A stretch of DNA of 64,000 nucleotides, taken from Flavobacterium sp. N2038 (GTDB taxonomy: Bacteria > Bacteroidota > Bacteroidia > Flavobacteriales > Flavobacteriaceae). The position numbers and the translations under genes were made by a program. The notes beneath the pieces are model-generated. The model had not been told where the DNA came from and did no database searches. It saw only the letters and a list, made by a program, of their open reading frames with translations. Of this stretch, positions 1 to 7,829 are shown in pieces. How positions within the stretch are numbered: position 1 is the first letter of the stretch; the number at the start of each line of letters is the position of its first letter. Where the stretch lies: NCBI RefSeq assembly GCF_025947185.1, contig NZ_CP110001.1:682001-746000 (forward strand), in the 5' to 3' direction.

Positions 1-576
1 TTTCGCTTCTATTTCTTCTCGGATAATCGAGATTTGTTTTTCAATTTCAAGAATCTCGCTAATTTTTGTAGCTTTTTGAAGAATCTGCAAATAGCGCTCT
101 TCAAGTTTTCGCTTATTCTTTAATCTTGAAGTGAGATCAATGTATTCTTCTGTAACATCTTCGGAAGAAATGTCTTTTCTTTCGAAAAAAGAAACTCCTT
201 TTGAAATTGCATTTATAAAGTTATCAAAATTCTGACTTGGAACTTTAACAGTAAGATTTCTGAAAACTGAATTGTAATCTTTTCCTTCAGAATCTATTAA
301 AATATTTCCTTTGTTTGCTGTTACCGCAGTTTTGATTTTATTGAATGTGTCTTCTAAGTCATTTGTTTCAAATCGAAGAGAAGCTTCCTTTATAATTTTT
401 TGTTCAATTTTAGGTGAAGGAGCTTCTAAATTTTTATCGGCACCACCTGATTCATATTTTTTTGCAGGTAACTTTACTGCACTAATTGAAATTGCCTGAT
501 CTTCATTAGGAGCTTCATGTTTGCTGCAACCAGAAAGAACAGAAAAAAATAAAAACAAAAAGAAAATATAGCGCAT
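1..576 (-). CDS. DUF4349-type lipoprotein (partial, C-terminus outside window)
   Basis: Open frame running off the left edge; the start codon is at 574-576 and 192 codons are visible. The N-terminus is a short hydrophobic signal ending in a lipobox (VLSGC, Cys 17), so the product should be a lipid-anchored envelope protein. After a short linker it contains a region like the DUF4349 family: a KEASLRFET strand, an EGKDYN...RNLTVKVP segment and a charged heptad stretch (SRLKNKRKLEERYLQ) that should form a coiled coil. DUF4349 proteins are membrane-associated with no assigned biochemical function. It lies 81 bp downstream of rnpA on the same strand and may be co-transcribed with it. The family call is by recognition only. 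Confidence 0.7.
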   Translation of the reverse strand, partial: MRYIFFLFLFFSVLSGCSKHEAPNEDQAISISAVKLPAKKYESGGADKNLEAPSPKIEQKIIKEASLRFETNDLEDTFNKIKTAVTANKGNILIDSEGKDYNSVFRNLTVKVPSQNFDNFINAISKGVSFFERKDISSEDVTEEYIDLTSRLKNKRKLEERYLQILQKATKISEILEIEKQISIIREEIEAK

Positions 577-657
577 AAAGTTTCAATTTAGAGCTAAAAC
601 TACAATTTTTTTATAATTTTTTATCTAATTTGAGAAACAAAGTTGTGTTTGAAGAAA

Positions 658-1062
658 CTAGGACTCTTTTTTAGTTTCAGAATCAGGAGTTTTGTTTACT
701 TGTAGTAAAAATTTTTCAAATAACTGAATCGTTTTGGTATTGATTTCTTCGTAAGATAACCGGTCTTTGCTTTGGTAAAAAAACATGAAGGAATAAGAAC
801 CTTCTAAGTTATCCCAAAGCAAATGTTTGTTGAGTCTGTAAGTTTCTCTAAGAACTCTTTTAAAGTAATTTCGATCTACGGCTTTTTTGAAATATTTCTT
901 AGAAACCGAAACACCAAGTTTGATTTTTTTTCCTGAATGGTCTTCCGCTTGACGATAAACCAGACGAAGTGGATATTTTGAGACCGATTTTCCCTCAGAA
1001 AACAGTAATCCAATCGTTGTTTTGCTTTTTAAGCGTTCGTTTTTTGGGTAAGTAAAGTTCAT
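658..1062 (-). CDS. rnpA: Ribonuclease P protein component
   Basis: A 134-residue basic protein with the RnpA signature RNYFKRVLRE at residues 64-73, preceded by the conserved strand LGVSVSKKYFKKAV. It assists the RNase P RNA in removing 5' leaders from pre-tRNA. Length is normal for the family. Unlike the classical rpmH-rnpA arrangement, no rpmH lies upstream; the next gene is a divergent acyltransferase. A -7 element TACCTTTG at 1094-1101 on the minus strand gives a leader of roughly 25 nt and supports the 1062 start. Confidence 0.95.
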   Translation of the reverse strand: MNFTYPKNERLKSKTTIGLLFSEGKSVSKYPLRLVYRQAEDHSGKKIKLGVSVSKKYFKKAVDRNYFKRVLRETYRLNKHLLWDNLEGSYSFMFFYQSKDRLSYEEINTKTIQLFEKFLLQVNKTPDSETKKES

Positions 1063-1093
1063 TTAATTCAGAAAAAATTTGCAAATTTTGAGA

Positions 1094-1101
1094 CAAAGGT
1101 A
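1094..1101 (-). promoter_or_regulatory. -7 promoter element of rnpA
   Basis: Minus-strand TACCTTTG matches the Bacteroidota -7 consensus TAnnTTTG and sits about 32 bp before the rnpA start codon. No TTG was found at the expected 17-19 bp upstream. Confidence 0.55.
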
Positions 1102-1161
1102 CAATTAAACCATAAAAACAGTTATTGTTTTTAATTTTTATACGACTAAAAATTAATTTAT

Positions 1162-1169
1162 TACTTTTG
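1162..1169 (+). promoter_or_regulatory. -7 promoter element of the acyltransferase gene
   Basis: TACTTTTG matches TAnnTTTG and ends 18 bp before the ATG at 1188. Because transcription would begin near 1174, the upstream in-frame start at 1125 is unlikely. No clear -33 TTG is seen. Confidence 0.6.
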
Positions 1170-1187
1170 GCAATTAATTTTTTAAGC

Positions 1188-1928
1188 ATGCAAAAGATAA
1201 TTTCGTATCCCATATCCGTTATTTATTATTTATGTTTTGGATTGTGTTTGGTGGTTTTCCATCCAATACAATGGATTTGCTTAAACGTTTTTGGTTATCA
1301 GGCACACAAAAAGAGTGTTGATTATCTGAACTTTTTTCTTTTAAGATGTACAAACCTGGTTGGAACAACTTATAAAGTTACTGGTGTAGATGATATTCCG
1401 AAAGGAGTTCCAATTATTTTTGTTGCAAATCATCAAAGTATGTACGATATCGTCACAATGATTTGGTACTTTAGACGTTTTCATTGTAAATTTGTGAGTA
1501 AGAAAGAGTTAGGAAGCGGAATTCCGAGTGTTTCTTTTAATTTGAAACATGGCGGATCTGTGCTTATTGACCGTAAAGACCCTAAACAGGCTATACCAGT
1601 AATTAAAGGGTTGTCTGAATATATCGAAAAAAATACCAGAGCTGCGGTTATTTTTCCTGAAGGAACACGTAGTAAAACTGGAAAACCTAAAGAATTTGCA
1701 CAAAGCGGTTTAAAAATCTTATGTAAATATGCGCCCTCAGCTTATGTTGTCCCGGTTAGTATAAATAATTCCTGGAAAATGGTACGCTATGGTATGTTTC
1801 CGGTTGGTTTAGGAAATCACCTGACTTTTACAGCTCATAAAGCAATGGCTGTAAAAGATTATGATTTTGCCGATTTGATGGCTTTGACAGAAAAGGCTGT
1901 GGTAGAAGGAGTAAACGAGTATAAATAG
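1188..1928 (+). CDS. plsC: 1-acyl-sn-glycerol-3-phosphate acyltransferase
   Basis: A 246-residue membrane-bound acyltransferase. It has the catalytic H(x4)D block NHQSMYD (His 82, Asp 87) and the substrate-binding block FPEGTRS (residues 156-162), both diagnostic of the PlsC/AGPAT family, which acylates lysophosphatidic acid to phosphatidic acid at the inner membrane. The first ~35 residues are hydrophobic and provide the membrane anchor. I chose the ATG at 1188 because a -7 promoter box lies at 1162-1169; an in-frame start at 1125 would lie upstream of that promoter. The gene is followed by a hairpin and then, on the same strand, an acyl-ACP desaturase, which suggests a lipid-synthesis pair. 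Related lyso-ornithine acyltransferases are an alternative. Confidence 0.88.
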   Translation: MQKIISYPISVIYYLCFGLCLVVFHPIQWICLNVFGYQAHKKSVDYLNFFLLRCTNLVGTTYKVTGVDDIPKGVPIIFVANHQSMYDIVTMIWYFRRFHCKFVSKKELGSGIPSVSFNLKHGGSVLIDRKDPKQAIPVIKGLSEYIEKNTRAAVIFPEGTRSKTGKPKEFAQSGLKILCKYAPSAYVVPVSINNSWKMVRYGMFPVGLGNHLTFTAHKAMAVKDYDFADLMALTEKAVVEGVNEYK

Positions 1929-1959
1929 ATTTAAGGTTTAGCATATCTAAAACTTAAAT
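1929..1959. repeat. Inverted repeat directly after the acyltransferase stop
   Basis: Thirteen-base arms (1929-1941 and 1947-1959, one mismatch, 5-base loop) begin at the first base after the TAG stop. There is no T-tract, so this is more likely an mRNA-stabilising or attenuating hairpin than a strong terminator. Confidence 0.5.
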
Positions 1960-1978
1960 CCCAAATCTAAAATAAGTA

Positions 1979-2971
1979 ATGTCTATAAAAAACATTAGAT
2001 TAGAAGTGATGCAGTTTTTGGAAAAAAACGTTGACAGCTTCGTCGAACAGTATTTAATTCCAGTGGAAAAAATTTGGCAGCCGTCAGACTTTTTACCAAA
2101 TTCTGAAGGAGAAAACTTCTTTGAAGAGGTAAAAGAATTGCGCGAAATTGCTAAAGAATTACCATACGATTTCTGGGTTACGCTTGTTGGTGATACGATC
2201 ACCGAAGAGGCTTTGCCTACATATGAATCATGGTTAATGGATGTAGAAGGTATAAATCAGGTCGAAAACGGTGGTAATGGCTGGTCAAAATGGATCAGAC
2301 AATGGACTGGAGAAGAAAACCGCCACGGAGACCTTTTAAATAAATACTTGTATTTGTCTGGTCGTGTGAATATGCGTGAAATTGAAATGACAACGCAACA
2401 TTTAATCAACGACGGTTTTGATATTGGAACTGGATCTGATCCGTACAAAAACTTTGTATATACAAGTTTTCAGGAATTAGCAACTTATGTATCTCACAAC
2501 AGAGTAGCTCAAATGGCTAAGAAGTTTGGTGATAATAAATTGTCTAAAATGTGTAAAATGATTGCAGGTGATGAAATGCGTCATCATCATGCTTACAGTG
2601 AGTTTGTAACCAGAATTTTTCAGGTTGATCCAAGCGAAATGATGTTGGCTTTTCAATACATGATGAAGCAAAAAATCGTTATGCCAGCTCATTTTTTAAG
2701 AGAATCTGGTCAGAAAATCAGTTCTGCATTTGAACAATTCTCTGATTCTGCACAGCGTATTGGTGTTTATACAGCAAATGACTACGTGGATATTATGCAA
2801 AAATTAATCAACAAATGGGAGATTGATAAAATCTCAAATTTGACTGATGAAGCAGAAAAGGCTCGTGATTACTTAATGAAATTGCCAGCACGTATGGCTA
2901 AAATTTCAGAAAGACTAGTTATTCCGCAAGAGTCACATATCTTTAAATGGGTTGAACCTGCAAAATTGTAG
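1979..2971 (+). CDS. Acyl-[acyl-carrier-protein] desaturase
   Basis: A 330-residue soluble ferritin-like di-iron desaturase. The two iron-binding motifs EENRHG (112-117) and DEMRHH (198-203) are present and correctly spaced, as in plant stearoyl-ACP desaturase and actinobacterial DesA. It introduces a double bond into ACP-bound acyl chains using O2 and reduced ferredoxin. It follows a PlsC-type acyltransferase 50 bp upstream, consistent with joint membrane-lipid tailoring, and ends in a convincing hairpin terminator. Length and motif layout match the family well; the regioselectivity cannot be read from the sequence. Confidence 0.93.
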   Translation: MSIKNIRLEVMQFLEKNVDSFVEQYLIPVEKIWQPSDFLPNSEGENFFEEVKELREIAKELPYDFWVTLVGDTITEEALPTYESWLMDVEGINQVENGGNGWSKWIRQWTGEENRHGDLLNKYLYLSGRVNMREIEMTTQHLINDGFDIGTGSDPYKNFVYTSFQELATYVSHNRVAQMAKKFGDNKLSKMCKMIAGDEMRHHHAYSEFVTRIFQVDPSEMMLAFQYMMKQKIVMPAHFLRESGQKISSAFEQFSDSAQRIGVYTANDYVDIMQKLINKWEIDKISNLTDEAEKARDYLMKLPARMAKISERLVIPQESHIFKWVEPAKL

Positions 2972-3045
2972 ATTTTTAGAGTTTAGATTGCAGATTTTGG
3001 ATTGAACGCATATAAGTTGATCTTGAAGTTTGCATTAAAACATAT

Positions 3046-3082
3046 TGTTGATTGTTGAGATTTAAGATCTTAACAATCAACA
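3046..3082 (+). terminator. Terminator of the desaturase gene
   Basis: Sixteen-base arms (3046-3061 and 3067-3082, one mismatch, 5-base loop) are followed by TTTTTATTT. The arms are built from the repeated word TTGATTGTTG, as in other intergenic hairpins of this window. Confidence 0.75.
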
Positions 3083-3176
3083 TTTTTATTTAAAAGAATG
3101 CTATTTACACAATAGATAATTAAAACTTTGGTTTAAATCTGGGTGTCATTTATCAATAGTAATACCACGAATAATT

Positions 3177-3830
3177 ATGAATAATCCTGCTTTAATACAT
3201 AAAACAATCGCTTTTGTAAAAGAAAAACTAAATGATGCCGAAGGCGGACACGATTGGTTTCATATTGAGAGAGTTTATAAAAATGCACTTTTAATTGCAA
3301 ATGATACCAATTGCGATTTAGTTGTAGTACAATTAGGCGCTTTGCTTCATGATATTGCCGATAGTAAATTCCATAATGGCGATGAAGCTATAGGACCAAA
3401 GACAGCTCGTGCGTTTTTAGAAGCTGAAAATGTTTCTGAGACTATCATTCGGCATGTGGTCAATATCATTGAAAATATCTCGTTTAAAGGCGGAAATTTC
3501 GAAAAGAAGTTCACTTCTGTCGAATTAGATATTGTTCAGGATGCTGATCGCTTAGATGCGATTGGAGCAATAGGGGTGGCAAGAGCGTTCAATTATGGCG
3601 GATTTAAAAACAGAACGTTGTACGATCCTGAAATTGCTCCAGTGACAAATATGACAAAAGAGGAATACAAAAAGAATAATGCCCCAACAATAAATCATTT
3701 TTACGAAAAGCTTTTACTCTTAAAAGATAAAATGAATACCGGGAAAGGAAAAGAAATCGCTGCCGAAAGACACCGTTTCATGGAAAATTTCCTCGCTCAG
3801 TTTTATGCAGAATGGGAAGGCCTGAAGTAG
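3177..3830 (+). CDS. HD-domain phosphohydrolase
   Basis: A 217-residue all-helical HD-superfamily protein. The metal-binding signature runs from His 25 (GGHDWFHIERV) through the HD pair at residues 58-59 (LLHDIAD) to the distal Asp in QDADRLDAIGAIG (about 122). This layout resembles the YedJ-type subgroup, which hydrolyses phosphate esters or nucleotides, but no specific substrate can be assigned. It is a monocistronic-looking gene with its own terminator at 3859-3885. Confidence 0.85.
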   Translation: MNNPALIHKTIAFVKEKLNDAEGGHDWFHIERVYKNALLIANDTNCDLVVVQLGALLHDIADSKFHNGDEAIGPKTARAFLEAENVSETIIRHVVNIIENISFKGGNFEKKFTSVELDIVQDADRLDAIGAIGVARAFNYGGFKNRTLYDPEIAPVTNMTKEEYKKNNAPTINHFYEKLLLLKDKMNTGKGKEIAAERHRFMENFLAQFYAEWEGLK

Positions 3831-3858
3831 GATTCATTTTGGTTTAGGTTAAAAAGTA

Positions 3859-3885
3859 AAAACGGCTCTGATTCAGAGCCGTTTT
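3859..3885 (+). terminator. Rho-independent terminator after the HD hydrolase
   Basis: A perfect 13-base inverted repeat (AAAACGGCTCTGA and its complement, one unpaired central base) starts 29 bp after the stop codon and contributes its own A- and T-tracts, so it may work in both directions. Confidence 0.85.
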
Positions 3886-3938
3886 GTATTTAAGGATATT
3901 GAAATTAGTAGTACTTGTATGAATTTATAGTCTCGATT

Positions 3939-4046
3939 TTAAAAGATACAGATTATTCCAAAAGCGAATAAAAATCCAAATGAGAACCATAATAACCTCA
4001 TAATAATGTTATTTCTAATCATTTCCCTTTTTTCAAATTTTGTCAT
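3939..4046 (-). CDS. 35-residue membrane peptide, paralogue of 5272-5388
   Basis: A short frame with ATG at 4044-4046 and TAA at 3939-3941. The product begins MTKFEKREMIRNN, then RLLWF followed by GFL and a hydrophobic tail to the end, giving one likely membrane segment with a charged N-terminal head. Without gaps, 16 of its first 28 residues are identical to the peptide at 5272-5388 on the other side of the hydrolase gene (shared: MTK, IR.N, RLLWF, GFL.A). That similarity is the main evidence that it is a real gene. A -7 box lies upstream at 4068-4075. Function unknown. Confidence 0.65.
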   Translation of the reverse strand: MTKFEKREMIRNNIIMRLLWFSFGFLFAFGIICIF

Positions 4047-4050
4047 TTTG

Positions 4051-4078
4051 AATTACTTTTAATATTTCAAAAGTAATT
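4051..4078. promoter_or_regulatory. Inverted repeat in the leader of the 35-residue peptide gene
   Basis: A perfect 10-base inverted repeat (AATTACTTTT, 8-base loop, complement) lies 4 bases upstream of the start codon and overlaps the minus-strand -7-like TACTTTTG at 4068-4075. It could be an operator or a leader hairpin. Confidence 0.4.
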
Positions 4079-4170
4079 TGTAATAAGATAATGATTTGCT
4101 TAAATCAGTTTTTAGATTATTAAAATAAGACTTTTTTCTCCTCTTATAGTCTCAGCATAAGTCTGTAATC

Positions 4171-4231
4171 TTTCATCTTTCTTCTTTTCTTTCATCTTTC
4201 TTCTTTCATCTTTCTTCTTTCATCTTTCTTC
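4171..4231. repeat. Tandem 14-bp repeat
   Basis: Four copies of TTTCATCTTTCTTC occur at 4171-4184, 4190-4203, 4204-4217 and 4218-4231. The last three are head-to-tail and the first is separated by 5 bp. The array begins 1 bp beyond the stop codon of the hydrolase gene, in its 3' untranslated region, and reads as a purine-rich GAAGAAAGATGAAA repeat on the transcribed strand. Confidence 0.9.
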
Positions 4232-4232
4232 T

Positions 4233-5162
4233 TTATCTAACTTTCTGAACGAATTTCTGAATCGTATTTTTAAACTCTTTATTTTGTTCATAATACAATA
4301 TATGTCCGCCTTCAATAATCTTAACTTCCTGATTTGGAAACTTAAATAAACGATAGTGTTCAGGGCCAATATTGTTGTCTTTTGTTCCGGTGATTATAAG
4401 GGTAGGAACTTTAATCGAAGCAGTTTCTTTGGTAAAATCATTAAAATATAGCGGACCACTTAGTGCATGCTGTGCAAATGAAGAATTTCTTTTGAGACTA
4501 TTATCGATACTGTCCAGTTTTTCGACATTTACTCTATTGTCGGATAGCATTTTATAATCCAGATCTGCTTTTTTAATTTTTTTTTTAGCTTCAAAGAAAG
4601 TACTTAGTATCGATTCTTTGTTTTTTACAGGAAAATCTTCTCCAACGGTTTTACTCATAAAAGCAATTTGATTAAGAAGAGAATCGTTAATATCAAGCGT
4701 AGCATTCAGCAGAATTAAACCTTTTACATGTTCTGGATATTTTTCGGCATATTTAGTGGCTAAAATCCCTCCGAAAGAATGTCCCATTACATATACTTTT
4801 GAAGTGTTAAGAGAAGCACGAATTTCTTCAATATCCTGAATCATTCTGTCTATACCATAATTGTTATCTGCTGCCGATGCAGATCGACCGCATCCTCTTT
4901 GGTCGTAATAGCACATAGTCAGTTTATCTTCCAGTACATTTCCTCCTAATTCCTCAAACGATTTGCTCCATGCGCCCGGGCCGCCATGAACAAAGATGCA
5001 AACATCACCTTTTCCGGAAATCTTTAAAAACAAAGGCACTCCGTCTGAAGTTACGAAAGTGTTGCTGTTTGTATTTTGTTGGCAGAAAGCATTGTGTCCC
5101 AAACACAAGAATAAAAGAAAAATAAATGAAATTTTCTGTGCCATTTTAGAAGTTGTTTTCAA
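4233..5162 (-). CDS. Secreted alpha/beta hydrolase, prolyl aminopeptidase-like
   Basis: A 309-residue protein with an N-terminal signal peptide (hydrophobic stretch to about residue 27, ending FCQQ). The oxyanion motif HGGPG (59-63) and nucleophile elbow GHSFGG (Ser 129) are typical of the proline-iminopeptidase branch (peptidase S33). Asp 262 (TGTKD) and His 287 (EGGH) complete the triad. The family includes aminopeptidases, epoxide hydrolases and esterases, so the substrate is uncertain. A second ATG six codons in would also leave a signal peptide. It stands alone between two short paralogous membrane-peptide genes on the same strand. Confidence 0.85.
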   Translation of the reverse strand: MKTTSKMAQKISFIFLLFLCLGHNAFCQQNTNSNTFVTSDGVPLFLKISGKGDVCIFVHGGPGAWSKSFEELGGNVLEDKLTMCYYDQRGCGRSASAADNNYGIDRMIQDIEEIRASLNTSKVYVMGHSFGGILATKYAEKYPEHVKGLILLNATLDINDSLLNQIAFMSKTVGEDFPVKNKESILSTFFEAKKKIKKADLDYKMLSDNRVNVEKLDSIDNSLKRNSSFAQHALSGPLYFNDFTKETASIKVPTLIITGTKDNNIGPEHYRLFKFPNQEVKIIEGGHILYYEQNKEFKNTIQKFVQKVR

Positions 5163-5271
5163 TGTTTTACAATTTTAAATTTTCTGATAAAATTATAATT
5201 AAAACAATAAACTAAAAAGTTAAAAAAGCTAGCTCGACACAGTGTGATTCATATAAAAATGATTTGAAATT

Positions 5272-5388
5272 CTATCTCTTAACTATAAAGTAATTAATAA
5301 TTAGGGCACATAAAAAACCAATCGCAAACCATAATAATCTCGTAACCCGATTGTCTCTAATAATTTCTATTCTATCTTCTTTAGTCAT
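5272..5388 (-). CDS. 38-residue membrane peptide, paralogue of 3939-4046
   Basis: ATG at 5386-5388, TAG at 5272-5274. The product has a charged N-terminal head (MTKEDRIEIIRDN), then RLLWF, a hydrophobic segment of about 18 residues and a basic end (VKR), so it should be a single-pass inner-membrane peptide. It matches the 35-residue peptide at 3939-4046 at 16 of 28 N-terminal positions. It is the upstream member of a trio with the secreted hydrolase. I know no characterised family for it. Confidence 0.65.
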   Translation of the reverse strand: MTKEDRIEIIRDNRVTRLLWFAIGFLCALIINYFIVKR

Positions 5389-5498
5389 TTTTATAAAATT
5401 AAATTTAATTAAAATTAATTTTTATGTTGTTGATAAATTGGCTGTATAGGGTTTTTAAATATTATTTAAGGACATTTTAGTTCTTTAAACAAAATAAA

Positions 5499-5533
5499 AA
5501 AGCTTCACAAAAAAGGTATTTCTGTGAAGCTTT
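5499..5533 (-). terminator. Terminator of the feoA-feoB operon
   Basis: Perfect 11-base arms (AAAGCTTCACA and its complement) lie about 70 bp after the last gene of the operon. On the minus strand the stem is followed by TTTTTTATTTTG, so it is oriented for the feo operon. Confidence 0.85.
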
Positions 5534-5601
5534 GGGTCTATTTAGTGATTTCTATTAATAATTATTGAATCTTAGAAAATCGTTAGCTTAGAATCTGAAA
5601 A

Positions 5602-5724
5602 TTAAGAACAGCCACAATTTCCGTCACCGCAGTCTTTTTTCTTTTTAGATTTCCAGAAGAATTTTTTGATCAAAAAAGCAACTGCAAATCCTAATATAGC
5701 AAAGGCAATAATTTCTTGTGTCAT
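5602..5724 (-). CDS. FeoB-associated Cys-rich membrane protein
   Basis: A 40-residue protein: one transmembrane helix (IIAFAILGFAVAFLI), a basic stretch (KKFFWKSKKKK) and a cysteine tail (DCGDGNCGCS). This matches the small FeoB-associated Cys-rich proteins that often follow feoB in Bacteroidota and Firmicutes, apparently in place of FeoC. A role in helping FeoB move or sense ferrous iron is inferred. The ATG at 5722-5724 is 5 bp beyond the feoB stop. An upstream in-frame start at 5856 would add a stretch overlapping feoB that resembles no protein, so I rejected it. Confidence 0.85.
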   Translation of the reverse strand: MTQEIIAFAILGFAVAFLIKKFFWKSKKKKDCGDGNCGCS

Positions 5725-5729
5725 AACTT

Positions 5730-7829
5730 TTATTTTAAAAATTGATAGGCCAATAATGCTGTAAAATAAGCCAGACCACTCATCAATACTAATTGCATTG
5801 CAGGCCATTTCCAGGAATTGGTCTCTTTTTTGGTGATAGCCAGTGTACTGGCACATTGCATAGCAAAAGCGTAAAACAACAGTAAAGATATTCCGGTGGC
5901 AAAATTGAATACTTTTTGCCCGTTTTCAGGATGAATTTCCTGTTGCATTTTACTTTTTATGGTAGTTTCATTGTCACTGTCACCAACGCTGTAAATGGTG
6001 GCAAGTGTTCCAACAAAGACTTCACGGGCAGCAAATGAACTGATTAAGGCAATCCCGATTTTCCAGTCGTATCCCAAAGGTGCAATTGCAGGTTCGATCG
6101 CTCTTCCCATTAAACCTATATAAGAGTTTTCTAATTTTTGAGAAGCCACTTCGTTTTCAAATTGAGCTTCATCAATTTTGGTATCGGCGAATTTTTCTTT
6201 TACAATAGTTTCTGCTTCGTTAAAATCTTTTCCAGGACCATAAGAAGCTAAAAACCATAAAATAACCGAAATAGCCAAAATGATTTTACCGGCACCAACA
6301 ACAAATGCCTTTGTTTTCTCAACCACATTGATTCCGACATTTTTTAAAAGAGGCAATTTATAACTTGGCATTTCGACTACGAAATAGGTTTTTGAGTCCA
6401 ATTTTAAAACTTTATTTAGAATATAAGCTGATAAAATTGCAGTTCCAAATCCTAAAACATAAAGAAACATCAGGGTTAAGCCCTGAAGATTTAAAATTCC
6501 AAAAATACGTGTACTTGGAATTACCAGCGAAATAATAATGGCATAAACAGGTAATCTTGCCGAACAAGTCGTGAAAGGTGTTACTAAGATCGTAATTAGG
6601 CGTTCTTTCCAGTTTTCAATATTTCGGGTTGCCATAATCGCCGGAATGGCACAGGCAGTTCCTGAAATTAAAGGCACAACACTTTTACCTGAAAGTCCAA
6701 ATTTGCGCATGATTTTATCCATTAAAAAAACAACACGGCTCATATAACCGCTTTCTTCCAGAATGGAAATAAACAAAAACAAAAAGGCAATTTGAGGAAT
6801 AAATATAATGACACCGCCAATTCCCGGGATAATTCCCTGCGAAATTAAATCGGTTAATATACCGCTTGGTAATGTTTCAGCAGCCCATGCGCTTAATGAA
6901 GCAAAAGTACCGTCAATAAAATCCATTGGAATTGTTGACCAGCTAAAAATCGATTGGAATATCAGAAATAAAATGGCAAAGAAAATAACGTAACCCCAAA
7001 CTTTATGCGTTAATACTCGATCTAGTCTGGCACGAACGTCTTTTGCCATTGAGGCATCAACTTTTAAACCTTCTTTCAGAACATCATTTATAAACTGATA
7101 ACGTTTGATAGTTTCCTTTTGCTGCAAACGTTTTAATTCTGAATGCGATTTGGTAAAAGTAGTTCTGATTTCATTTCGATCTAAATTCGAAAAGTTAACG
7201 TCTTGCGTAATTACAAGCCATAATTTGTATAAAAGCTGATTCGGAAAAGCATGTTGAAGCTTTTCAAAATACTGTTCGTCTATTACCGAAGCATTTAAGC
7301 AAGGTTCATGCGGAATCGTTTTATAAGATACAATCAGATCTTTTAATTGTTCGATTCCTAGTCCTTTACGCGAGCTTACAAGAGCAATTTTAGTTTTAAG
7401 TTTTTCTTCCAAATACGGAATATCCAAAGTAATTCCTTTACGCTCCATGCGATCAGACATATTGATGACTAAAATTGTCGGAATTTCAAGGTCTTTTATC
7501 TGAGTGTAAATCAGCAGGTTTCTTTTCAGATTTTCAACATCTGTCACAACAACTGCTACATCGGGATATAATTTGTCATTTTTGTTCAGTAAAAGTTCAA
7601 TTACCACACTTTCATCCATTGAACTGGCATTCAAACTATACGTTCCGGGTAAATCCAGGATGTTGGCTTTAATGTTGTGGGGTAATTTACAGAAACCTAT
7701 TTTTTTCTCTACTGTAATTCCGGGATAATTCCCAACTTGTTGATTTAAACCTGTAAGCTGATTAAATACAGAAGTTTTTCCGGTATTCGGATTCCCAATC
7801 AGGGCAACGTTGATATTCTGAATACTCAT
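5730..7829 (-). CDS. feoB: Ferrous iron transport protein B
   Basis: A 699-residue inner-membrane Fe(II) transporter. The N-terminal G domain carries the P-loop GNPNTGKT (12-19), the switch motif DLPG (59-62) and an NMSD in the G4 position (123-126, versus canonical NKxD). The rest is the gate-domain membrane core with the usual Cys-containing GTACAIPA and SARLPVY segments. Its start overlaps the feoA stop by one base (TAATG), so the two are translationally coupled. The short Cys-tailed protein follows 5 bp downstream. It is expected to be controlled with feoA from the promoter at 8094-8122. Confidence 0.97.
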   Translation of the reverse strand: MSIQNINVALIGNPNTGKTSVFNQLTGLNQQVGNYPGITVEKKIGFCKLPHNIKANILDLPGTYSLNASSMDESVVIELLLNKNDKLYPDVAVVVTDVENLKRNLLIYTQIKDLEIPTILVINMSDRMERKGITLDIPYLEEKLKTKIALVSSRKGLGIEQLKDLIVSYKTIPHEPCLNASVIDEQYFEKLQHAFPNQLLYKLWLVITQDVNFSNLDRNEIRTTFTKSHSELKRLQQKETIKRYQFINDVLKEGLKVDASMAKDVRARLDRVLTHKVWGYVIFFAILFLIFQSIFSWSTIPMDFIDGTFASLSAWAAETLPSGILTDLISQGIIPGIGGVIIFIPQIAFLFLFISILEESGYMSRVVFLMDKIMRKFGLSGKSVVPLISGTACAIPAIMATRNIENWKERLITILVTPFTTCSARLPVYAIIISLVIPSTRIFGILNLQGLTLMFLYVLGFGTAILSAYILNKVLKLDSKTYFVVEMPSYKLPLLKNVGINVVEKTKAFVVGAGKIILAISVILWFLASYGPGKDFNEAETIVKEKFADTKIDEAQFENEVASQKLENSYIGLMGRAIEPAIAPLGYDWKIGIALISSFAAREVFVGTLATIYSVGDSDNETTIKSKMQQEIHPENGQKVFNFATGISLLLFYAFAMQCASTLAITKKETNSWKWPAMQLVLMSGLAYFTALLAYQFLK

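Noticed and set aside
995..1213. A 72-codon minus-strand frame upstream of rnpA
   Set aside because: It overlaps rnpA and the divergent promoters of rnpA and plsC and has no domain-like sequence.
5725..5856. Longer start for the FeoB-associated small protein
   Set aside because: The added stretch lies inside feoB in another frame and does not resemble protein; the ATG at 5722-5724 gives the expected 40-residue protein.
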